From NCBI RefSeq assembly GCF_010723735.1, contig NZ_BLLB01000002.1, positions 806,001-870,000 on the forward strand: a DNA stretch of 64,000 nucleotides, read 5' to 3'. This document shows, piece after piece, positions 52,685-59,954 of the stretch (positions within the stretch are counted from its first letter, which is position 1; every line of letters begins with the position of its first letter). The notes beneath the pieces are model-generated. The model saw only the letters and a program-made list of their open reading frames with translations, had not been told where the DNA came from and did no database searches. The position numbers were made by a program, and so were the translations under genes. The stretch comes from Mycolicibacterium hippocampi. Its GTDB lineage: Bacteria; Actinomycetota; Actinomycetes; Mycobacteriales; Mycobacteriaceae.

Positions 52685-54001
52685 ATGGCCGGCCTCGGTA
52701 TACCCATCCCACCCATCTGGGGAGCATTTCCTCCCGAGATCAACACAGCGCGCCTGCAGACCGGAGCGGGAGTCGCGCCGATGGTGCAGGCCGCGGCGGG
52801 GTGGGAAGCGTTTGCGATCTCGTTGGAGACGCAGGCCGACGAGTTGGCGGCCAGCCTGGCGTCGCTGGCTCAGATGTGGCAGGGGATGGCCAGCGAGCGC
52901 GCGATCACGGCGGCGATGCCGATGGTTGTCTGGTTGAGGACACTGTCGCTGCAGGCACACAAGCGCGCAGTTCAGGCCTCCGCGCAGGCCACGGCCTGGT
53001 CGACGGCGGCAACGACCACGCCGCAGCTGCCGGAGATCGAACTGAACCACGTCACGAATGCGGTCCTCAACGCCACGAACTTCCTGGGTGTCAACACGGT
53101 GCCGATTGCGGTCAACGAGGCGGACTACGTCCGGATGTGGAATCAGGCCGCCGGGGTGATGACCGCGTACGAAGCCGAGACGATGCTCAACTCGACATTC
53201 GAGCCGGTGCCGCCCCCCAAGCCGATCGTGCTCCCTGGTGGCGCCGAAGCCGCCATGGCTGTCGGCATGGCCGGTGCCGCCCCGATGGTGGCCGGTGCCG
53301 CGGTCCGCAACGCGACGTTCGCCAAGGTCAGCGGCTACGGAAAGTTCGAGGAGGCCAACCAGAAGGCGGGCCGGATGGAGCAGGTCGCCAACCAGGCCGC
53401 CAACCAGGGTAGGTCGCCCGCAGATCAGGCGCAGACCTTGCAGCAGGCACCCCAGCAGGGCATGCAGATGGGGATGCAGATGGCCTCGCAGCTCGGTTCC
53501 ACGCTGGGTCAGCTGCCCCAACAGATGATGCAGGGGGTTACGCAGCCGTTCCAGCAGCTCACTCAGCCGCTGCAGCAGATGTCGTCGATGTTCGGTCAGA
53601 TGGGCGGCATGATGGGCGACAAAGGGGCGCAGGTCGGAATGCTCGGCGCTACCCCGTTTTCGAACCATCCCGCGATCGGCGGCAGCGGTGCCGCAACCGG
53701 TGCGGGCATGGTCCGGGCCGCGTCGCTGCCTGGGGCCGGCGGCACAGCGGCACGCACCCCCCTGATGTCGAATCTCGTGGGCAAGGAGCTCGGGCCCACG
53801 CTGAGTCCGGTCGCCGTGGGAGCCGGCGCGGCGGCGGGTGCCGCCGCCGCAGGACTGGCCCCCGTCGGCAGTGGCGGCGGGATGGGCGGACCGATGGGAA
53901 TGATGGGTCAGCGCGGCAAGAGCGGCGGCAACAAAGCCGGACTCAACGCGCCCGCGCCCCTGGAACACGACCTCAGCGAGGACGAAGAGGACGACTGGTG
54001 A
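52685..54001 (+). CDS. PPE68: PPE68-like PPE protein
   Basis: 438 aa. Classic PPE start IWGAFPPEINTARLQTG and WxG turn (MWQGM) in the helical N-terminal ~180 residues. C-terminal region is Met/Gln/Gly-rich with low complexity (QQGMQMGMQMASQ), then Gly/Ala-rich, ending in an acidic tail LSEDEEDDW. Dimerises with PE35 and is bound by EspG1. Longer than M. tuberculosis PPE68 (368 aa) because of the Met/Gln repeats. Confidence 0.93.
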   Translation: MAGLGIPIPPIWGAFPPEINTARLQTGAGVAPMVQAAAGWEAFAISLETQADELAASLASLAQMWQGMASERAITAAMPMVVWLRTLSLQAHKRAVQASAQATAWSTAATTTPQLPEIELNHVTNAVLNATNFLGVNTVPIAVNEADYVRMWNQAAGVMTAYEAETMLNSTFEPVPPPKPIVLPGGAEAAMAVGMAGAAPMVAGAAVRNATFAKVSGYGKFEEANQKAGRMEQVANQAANQGRSPADQAQTLQQAPQQGMQMGMQMASQLGSTLGQLPQQMMQGVTQPFQQLTQPLQQMSSMFGQMGGMMGDKGAQVGMLGATPFSNHPAIGGSGAATGAGMVRAASLPGAGGTAARTPLMSNLVGKELGPTLSPVAVGAGAAAGAAAAGLAPVGSGGGMGGPMGMMGQRGKSGGNKAGLNAPAPLEHDLSEDEEDDW

Positions 54002-54086
54002 TCGTCCCCAGCAACTTGCCGACCGCCTGGGTCGGGAGGGCCTGCCGAGTCGGCGGGAGCACAGGTAAAGAGAGAGAAGGTCAGCA

Positions 54087-54392
54087 ATGGCATTGGTGAA
54101 TGCGGATACTCCGCAGTTAATGGCGGAGGCGGCGAACTTCGACCGGATCTCCGGCGAGCTTCAGTCCGTCCTCGCCCAGGTCGAGTCGACCGCAGCGGGT
54201 CTGCAGCAGAGCCTGCACAGCGAGGGGGCCGGGCAGGCCGCGCAGGCAGCGCTGCTGCGTTTCCATGAGGCGTCGAGTCAGCAGATCCGTCTGCTCACCG
54301 ACATCTCGCAGAACATCCACACCAGCGGTACCTCGTACCTCAACACCGACGCGCAGAACGCAGATGATCTCGCGGCGCAGATGAAATTCTAG
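54087..54392 (+). CDS. esxB: EsxB (CFP-10), divergent in the WXG turn
   Basis: 101 aa from ATG 54087. VESTAAGLQQSL then AGQAAQAALLRFHEA aligns with CFP-10 VESTAGSLQ..GTAAQAAVVRFQEA, but the Trp-Arg-Gly turn is replaced by Leu-His-Ser-Glu-Gly, so the WXG motif is missing. The C-terminal secretion signal is kept: YLNTD (YxxxD), and the end ..AAQMKF resembles ..SSQMGF, the EccCb1-binding tail. Pairs with EsxA to form the secreted 1:1 helical dimer. Confidence 0.94.
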   Translation: MALVNADTPQLMAEAANFDRISGELQSVLAQVESTAAGLQQSLHSEGAGQAAQAALLRFHEASSQQIRLLTDISQNIHTSGTSYLNTDAQNADDLAAQMKF

Positions 54393-54422
54393 GCCGGACT
54401 CAAAGGGAAACGGAGAACACAA

Positions 54423-54710
54423 GTGGGACAGATCAACTACGAGTTCGGCGCCATCGAGGCCGGTGCCGGCGAGATCCACGCGGCGGTCGGCCGTACCAGT
54501 GGGCTGCTCGACGAGGGGCAGGGGTCGCTTGCCCGCCTGCAGGGCGCCTGGGTCGGCGACGGCTCGATGTCGTACCAGGCCGTCCAGCAGCGCTGGGACG
54601 CCAACTCCACAGAGCTCAATCTCGCGCTGCAGCAGCTGGCGCAAGCGGTCAGCAACGCCGGTACCACCATGGGCGGCACCGAGAACGCCGTGATCGGAAC
54701 CTTTACATAA
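54423..54710 (+). CDS. esxA: EsxA (ESAT-6)
   Basis: 95 aa from GTG 54423, 30 bp after esxB. WXG100 fold: INYEFGAIEAGAGEIHAAVG, then the WVG turn in GAWVGDGS, and ALQQLAQAVSNAGTTM. Keeps WxG where its partner EsxB has lost it. Secreted effector or substrate pair of ESX-1. Start GTG is supported by an upstream AGGGAAACGGAG. Confidence 0.95.
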   Translation: MGQINYEFGAIEAGAGEIHAAVGRTSGLLDEGQGSLARLQGAWVGDGSMSYQAVQQRWDANSTELNLALQQLAQAVSNAGTTMGGTENAVIGTFT

Positions 54711-54806
54711 GCGGCCGGGGAGCACGTTGGTGGGCGTCCACGACAGATGTCGGGCTCGCCCACCACGTGCACCGCGGCCTCCTTGCCAAATATCTGAGAG
54801 GTACAC

Positions 54807-56183
54807 ATGTCGGCCGACTATGACCGGCTGTTCCACTCCCCGGACGCCGTGCGAACGGCCGATGAGGATGCGGACAGCGACACTCCGCCAGCCGGTCGGG
54901 ACGTCGCGGCACCACAGGGTGGGGTGATCCGAAACGACGCGACTCCTCCGGCGATGCCGGCCGCGGCTCCGCGTACACAGGCTGCCGCCGCGCCTCCACC
55001 GCGGCAGACCGAGATCACCAGCCAGATTCCGCCGACGCAAACAACGGGCCCGCAGCGCATTCCGAACAACGGGATGATGCGCGCGCCGCAGTCCTCGTCG
55101 TCGGGCGCACGCCACGAGCAGCAGCGTCCGTTGCCGGCTCCGGAACCGCGCCCGGCGCCGGCACCCGCGCCGTCGCGGCACTTCGCCGACGGTGAGGGCG
55201 CCCACCGGCCCGTTGTGCAACCCGCTCCGACGTCGGCGGCGTCGATGGGCAACCACCGTGCGATCGACGCCCTGTCCCACGTCGGGGTCCGCAGCGCGGT
55301 GAAGATGCCCTCACAGCGTGGGTGGCGACACTGGATCTACCTGCTGAGCCGCATCAACCTCGGGCTCTCGCCGGACGAGATGTACGAGATGGACCTGCAT
55401 GCCCGCATCCGGCGCAACGCCAGGGACTCCTATCAGATCGGTGTTTTCGGTCTGAAAGGCGGAGTGGGCAAGACGGCGGTGACCGTCGCGCTCGGGTCGG
55501 CGCTCAGCAAGGTGCGCGGAGACCGGATTCTCGCGATAGACGCCGATCCTGACGGCGGCAACCTGGCCGACCGAGCCGGGCGGCAGTCGGCGGCGACCAT
55601 CGCGGACCTGTTGACCGACAAAGAGTTGCACCGCTACAACGACATTCGCGCGTACACCAGCATGAACGGCGCGAACCTCGAAGTGCTGTCCTCGGAGGAG
55701 TACAGCGCGGCGCGGCGCGAATTCAACGACGAGGACTGGCGGGCGGCGACGGAGATCGTGTCGCGTTACTACAACCTGGTGCTCGCCGACTGTGGCGCGG
55801 GACTCTTCCAGCCCGGCGCTCGGGGCGTGCTCTCGACGGTGTCGGGTCTGGTGATCGTGGCGAGCGCCTCGATCGACGGTGCCCGCCAGGCGGCGATCAC
55901 GATGGACTGGTTGCGGCAGAACGGTTATCAAGACCTGCTGGGTCGGTCCTGCGTCGTCATCAACCACGTCACGCCGGGCAAGCCCAACATCGACGTCGAG
56001 GATCTCGTGCAGCAGTTCGAGCGGCACGTACCCCCGGGTCGGGTGATCGTGCTGCCGTGGGACAAACACATCGCCGCGGGCACCGAGATCCAGTTGGATC
56101 TGCTGGGCAAGCAGTTCGGGCGCAAGGTCATCGAGTTGGCGGCTGCGCTCTCCGACGACTTCGACAGGCTCGAACGGCGTTGA
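54807..56183 (+). CDS. espI: EspI, Pro-rich MinD-like ATPase of ESX-1
   Basis: 458 aa from ATG 54807. Residues about 25-150 are Pro/Ala-rich (e.g. APEPRPAPAPAPSR-type). Walker A KGGVGKT near 218-224 in FGLKGGVGKTAV, then a DADPDGG and LADCGAG of the MinD/ParA class. It shares the pre-ATPase region with the Rv3860-like gene. In M. tuberculosis EspI negatively controls ESX-1 when ATP is low. Stop overlaps the eccD1 TTG start (TTGA). Confidence 0.93.
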   Translation: MSADYDRLFHSPDAVRTADEDADSDTPPAGRDVAAPQGGVIRNDATPPAMPAAAPRTQAAAAPPPRQTEITSQIPPTQTTGPQRIPNNGMMRAPQSSSSGARHEQQRPLPAPEPRPAPAPAPSRHFADGEGAHRPVVQPAPTSAASMGNHRAIDALSHVGVRSAVKMPSQRGWRHWIYLLSRINLGLSPDEMYEMDLHARIRRNARDSYQIGVFGLKGGVGKTAVTVALGSALSKVRGDRILAIDADPDGGNLADRAGRQSAATIADLLTDKELHRYNDIRAYTSMNGANLEVLSSEEYSAARREFNDEDWRAATEIVSRYYNLVLADCGAGLFQPGARGVLSTVSGLVIVASASIDGARQAAITMDWLRQNGYQDLLGRSCVVINHVTPGKPNIDVEDLVQQFERHVPPGRVIVLPWDKHIAAGTEIQLDLLGKQFGRKVIELAAALSDDFDRLERR

Positions 56184-57706
56184 CCGCGACGGCCGCACAC
56201 ACGTCGTCGACCGCCGTCACCCCCGGTCGGCCGTCGACCACGCGGGTCACGATCCTGACCGGTCGGCGGATGACCGATCTGGTACTGCCCTCGACGGCGC
56301 CGATCGAGACCTACGTCGACGAGACCGTGTCGGTGTTGGCCGAAATCCTCTCGGACACACCGGCAGACGTGTTGGCGGGCTTCGATTTCAAGGCGCAGGG
56401 GGCCTGGTCGTTCGCGCGTCCGGGTGCCCCGCCGATCAAACTCACCGAGTCCCTCGACGAAGCCGGCGTGGTCGACGGTTCGCTGCTCACCATCGTTCCG
56501 GTCAGTCGCACCGAACGCTACCGGCCGCTGGTCGAGGACGTCATCGATGCGATCGCGGTGCTCGACGAGACTCCGGAGTTCGATCGCACGGCGCTGTACC
56601 GATTCGTCGGGTCGGTGCTTCCGTTGGCGGCAGCTGCCGTCACCACCGTGGCGATCCTGTCTTGGGCTTCCACGGGGCGTGAGTGGTGGTGGGCGGTCGT
56701 CCTGGGCGTGCTGGGTCTGGCACTGCTGGGCGGCAGCGTGTTGTCCCAGCGCAGGTTCGGCAACCTCGACATGGCCGAGAGCCTGCTGGTGTCCTCGCTG
56801 CTCACTCTGGGTGGTGCGGTCGCGCTGGCGGTGCCACTACCACGCGGGGTCGAATCGCTCGGGGCACCGCAACTCGCCGCGGTGGGTTCGCTGCTGCTGC
56901 TGATGGTTCTGGCGAGTCGGGGTGGGCCACGGCGTCGAGCAGAGGTGGCCGCGTTCCTTGCGGTGGTCGCGACCGCGGTGACGATCGCCGCGGTGGCGTT
57001 CGGGTACGGGTGGAGCAATTGGGTGCCGGCGGGGGCGATCGCGTTCGGGCTGATCGTCGTCACCAACGCAGCCAAGCTCACGGTGGCCGTGGCCCGGATC
57101 GCGCTGCCACCGATCCCGGCGCCCGGCGAAACGGTGTCCAACGACGAGTTACTGGACCCGGTGACCACGCCGGACGCATCCGAGGAGTCGGAGACCTGGC
57201 AGGCGATCATCGCCTCGGTGCCCGACTCTGCCGCACGCCTGACCGAGCGCAGCCGGCTGGCCAAGCGACTGCTGATCGGATTCCTCACCGCAGGTGCATT
57301 GATCCTCGCGGCCGGGGCGATAGCGGTTGTGGTGCAAGGGCACTTCTTCAAGCACAGCATGATCGTGGCGGGCCTGGTGATGGTTGTGTGCGGCTTCCGC
57401 TCCCGGCTCTACGCCGATCGGTGGTGCGCCTGGGCGCTGATGGCGGCAGCCGTGGCGATCCCGACCGGCGTGATGGTTCGGCTGTGTCTGTGGTACCCGG
57501 AGCGGGCCTGGCTGGTGCTGGGCATTTACACCGCAGTCGCGTTGGTAGCGGTGGTCTTGATCGGCGCCACCGAGGGCGTCCGGCGGGTTTCGCCGGTCAC
57601 CAAGCGGATTCTCGAGCTACTCGACGGAGCCGCGATCGCGGCGGTCATCCCGATGTTGCTGTGGATCGCCGGGGTGTATGACCTACTACGCAACCTGCGG
57701 TTCTAG
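56180..57706 (+). CDS. eccD1: EccD1, polytopic ESX-1 channel component
   Basis: 508 aa from TTG 56180 (overlapping the espI stop). N-terminal ubiquitin-like domain (about 20-100: TRVTILTGRRMTDLVLPSTAP...) followed by 11 hydrophobic helices, ending WIAGVYDLLRNLRF. It forms the main membrane dimer of each ESX protomer. Length is close to Rv3877 (511 aa). Confidence 0.95.
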   Translation: MTATAAHTSSTAVTPGRPSTTRVTILTGRRMTDLVLPSTAPIETYVDETVSVLAEILSDTPADVLAGFDFKAQGAWSFARPGAPPIKLTESLDEAGVVDGSLLTIVPVSRTERYRPLVEDVIDAIAVLDETPEFDRTALYRFVGSVLPLAAAAVTTVAILSWASTGREWWWAVVLGVLGLALLGGSVLSQRRFGNLDMAESLLVSSLLTLGGAVALAVPLPRGVESLGAPQLAAVGSLLLLMVLASRGGPRRRAEVAAFLAVVATAVTIAAVAFGYGWSNWVPAGAIAFGLIVVTNAAKLTVAVARIALPPIPAPGETVSNDELLDPVTTPDASEESETWQAIIASVPDSAARLTERSRLAKRLLIGFLTAGALILAAGAIAVVVQGHFFKHSMIVAGLVMVVCGFRSRLYADRWCAWALMAAAVAIPTGVMVRLCLWYPERAWLVLGIYTAVALVAVVLIGATEGVRRVSPVTKRILELLDGAAIAAVIPMLLWIAGVYDLLRNLRF

Positions 57707-57716
57707 GGGATCAGCC

Positions 57717-58469
57717 ATGGGCAATCCACCTCCTCTGTCGGTAGATCCGGAGCAACTGGGTACGGCGGGCGGTGAGCTGTTGACGTCAGCGGCTCAACTG
57801 CCCTCGGCTCCGCCGCCGTTCGCGCCCGTGGGCGCAGATCCGCTGTCGGCTGCGATCATCGGGCAGATCCCCGAGGTCGAGGGGCCGGTGATGACCCAAT
57901 TGCCCGCGGTGCAAGCGAAGTCGACGAAAACCGCGAGCAACGTCGTCGCCGCGGCACAGGCGTACTCGTCGACCGATCAGCAACTCGGCGGGCAGATCAG
58001 CCAGGAAATGCAGAATCTGCCGGGCGCGCCGGGTACCGCATCAGGCGATCCGGCGCCTGCCGCCGGCTCGGATTCGATGAGCCAGATGATGGGCACGCCC
58101 ATGCAGATGGCAGGTCAGATGGCGCAGATGCCCATGCAGGCCATGGGCGCGGCGGCAGCGGTGCCTCAAGGTGTCATGCAGGGAGCCCAGCAGGTCGGCC
58201 AGCAGGTCCAGCAGGTCGCTGGCCAGTTCGGTCAGGGCGATTCCGGTGGCCAGACCGGACTTGGTGAGCAAGGAGATTCAGCGGCCGAGGCCAGCAGCGC
58301 GGGCGGTGAGTTTCCGGACGGGGAGCGCGACACGGAGCGCGACGGCGCGGCGGCGGCGGACCCGGGCGCCGAACGCGCACCGGACACGACGGACCACGAA
58401 GGTGCTGCGGCGTCATCGGGTCCTGGACGTCACCGCGCCGCCGAACCGGACGACAGGATCGATCTGTGA
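57717..58469 (+). CDS. espJ: EspJ-like ESX-1 associated protein
   Basis: 250 aa from ATG 57717. N-terminal LSVDPEQLGTAGGELLTSAAQLP matches the start of Rv3878 (AVDPTGLSAAAAKLAG..), and TDQQLGGQISQ follows. The middle is Met/Gln-rich (MQMAGQMAQMPMQAMG), the C-terminus acidic and disordered. 10 bp after eccD1. Type VII secretion substrate of unknown role. Confidence 0.85.
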   Translation: MGNPPPLSVDPEQLGTAGGELLTSAAQLPSAPPPFAPVGADPLSAAIIGQIPEVEGPVMTQLPAVQAKSTKTASNVVAAAQAYSSTDQQLGGQISQEMQNLPGAPGTASGDPAPAAGSDSMSQMMGTPMQMAGQMAQMPMQAMGAAAAVPQGVMQGAQQVGQQVQQVAGQFGQGDSGGQTGLGEQGDSAAEASSAGGEFPDGERDTERDGAAAADPGAERAPDTTDHEGAAASSGPGRHRAAEPDDRIDL

Positions 58470-58518
58470 GCTGTATGGGTCGACCGACGACCGCTTAGGG
58501 CAGCCATGCACCAGATCG

Positions 58519-59952
58519 TCATTCCGACGGCGTCGTAGCGTTCACCGCAGAAGCCTGCCCCGACGCTGCCGCCAGGACGTTCTGGACCCGCCGGCGGCGT
58601 TCCTCGATCGCCTTGCCGATGTCCTTCAGCAGCAAGGGCTTACGCATGGCCAGCTCTTCGATGTCATCGCGGTCGATCTGCAACACCGTGACCTCTTCCA
58701 GCGCGACGGCGCTTGCGGTCACCGCTTCGCGGGTCAGCGCGCTCTGACCCAGGAAGTCCCCGTGGTGCAGAGTCCGCACGGGCAGTTCTCCGCCGGTCTC
58801 GTCGCTGACGGTGAGCTGCACCCGCCCCCCCATCACGAACATCATCTGGGTGGGCAGCTCGCCCTGCATCTGCAGGATCTCACCGGCGCCGTAACGGGTC
58901 AGACGCACCTTCGGCAGCAGGAGCTCCTGCTCGGTGCCGGTCAGGCGCAGTGTGGACGCGATCTCCTGCAGCTGCTGCTGAGTTCTGTCTGAGGTGGCGA
59001 AGTCGTCGTTGGCCAGGTCGAGGTGAAGACCGGCTCGTCGGGCGGCGTACCAGGCCCACCGCAGGAAGGTGGCGCGCGCCGGTCCGTCATCGGCGGGGGA
59101 GCGCAACGGGATGCTGGTGCGGTACTCCGTGGCACCCGCCGGCATCGTCGACGGCCGTTCGTCGGCACGAAGCTGCGGCAGGCGGGCGGCCACGCGTGAC
59201 AGTGTCGCGCAGACCACGTCGGGCGAGTCGGTGGCGGCGAACACCGTCGACACCGAGATGGCGTGTGTCCCGCCCGGCCGACTCAGGTTGGTGAACGAAG
59301 CCCCGGCCAACACCGAGTTCGGCATCACCTGCAAGCCGCTGCCGGTTTCGAGGTGGGTTGCGCGCCAGTTCACCTCGACCACACGGCCACGCGCGGTGGG
59401 AGTATCGAGCCAGTCGCCGATCTGGAAGGGCTGCTCGAACAACAGCAGCAGGCCTGAGACGATCTGGCCGACAGAGTTCTGCAGCGCGAGGCCCAAGACG
59501 ATGGAGCTGACACCCAGCGCGGTGAACAGTCCCCCGACATTGGCGCCCCAGACCACCGACAGGATCAGCGCCAGGCCGATCGCGATCATCGCGAAACGCG
59601 CGACATCGAGGAAGATCGTCGGCAACCGCTGGCGCCAGCTTCCTTCCGGGGCACTGTCGAAAAGGGTCGCGTTGAGACCGGACAGCAACAGCACCAGCAC
59701 GACGAACCCAAGCGTCGTCGACACGATCCGGACCGGTGTCGTGTGCACCGACACCTGGTTGGCACCGGTCAACAGCACCAGCAGCGCCGCCAGCGGCAGA
59801 ATGTAGTTGCGCAGCAACTCGACTGGCCGGGTCAATGCGCTCCCGCGACGGTCGAGCGCGCTGCGCAGTTCGGTCAGTGCGATCAGCCCGATCGGCAGCC
59901 CGACGGCGACCGACACTGCCCAGTAGAACCACGGCTGGTCGAGATACTCCAC
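58519..59952 (-). CDS. MscS-type channel with C-terminal cyclic-nucleotide-binding domain
   Basis: 477 aa from GTG 59952, 2 bp after the cyclase stop. About five N-terminal helices include the MscS pore signature (GVSSIVLGLALQNSVGQIVSG, then LLLLFEQPFQIGDWL at about 150-185), followed by the beta domain and, from about 345, a CNMP-binding domain with GAGEILQMQGE. The phosphate-binding cassette is altered: FLGQSALTREAVTASA has Gln for the conserved Glu and no Pro-Arg. Resembles Rv2434c, which follows Rv2435c in M. tuberculosis. Such channels may be gated by the nucleotide made by the neighbouring cyclase. Lies between espJ and espK. Confidence 0.9.
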   Translation of the reverse strand: MEYLDQPWFYWAVSVAVGLPIGLIALTELRSALDRRGSALTRPVELLRNYILPLAALLVLLTGANQVSVHTTPVRIVSTTLGFVVLVLLLSGLNATLFDSAPEGSWRQRLPTIFLDVARFAMIAIGLALILSVVWGANVGGLFTALGVSSIVLGLALQNSVGQIVSGLLLLFEQPFQIGDWLDTPTARGRVVEVNWRATHLETGSGLQVMPNSVLAGASFTNLSRPGGTHAISVSTVFAATDSPDVVCATLSRVAARLPQLRADERPSTMPAGATEYRTSIPLRSPADDGPARATFLRWAWYAARRAGLHLDLANDDFATSDRTQQQLQEIASTLRLTGTEQELLLPKVRLTRYGAGEILQMQGELPTQMMFVMGGRVQLTVSDETGGELPVRTLHHGDFLGQSALTREAVTASAVALEEVTVLQIDRDDIEELAMRKPLLLKDIGKAIEERRRRVQNVLAAASGQASAVNATTPSE

Positions 59953-59954
59953 GG

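Noticed and set aside
53401..53600. Met/Gln-rich repeats in PPE68 as a possible assembly artefact
   Set aside because: The frame stays open with varied codons, and espJ has similar Met/Gln runs, so this looks like genuine low-complexity coding sequence.
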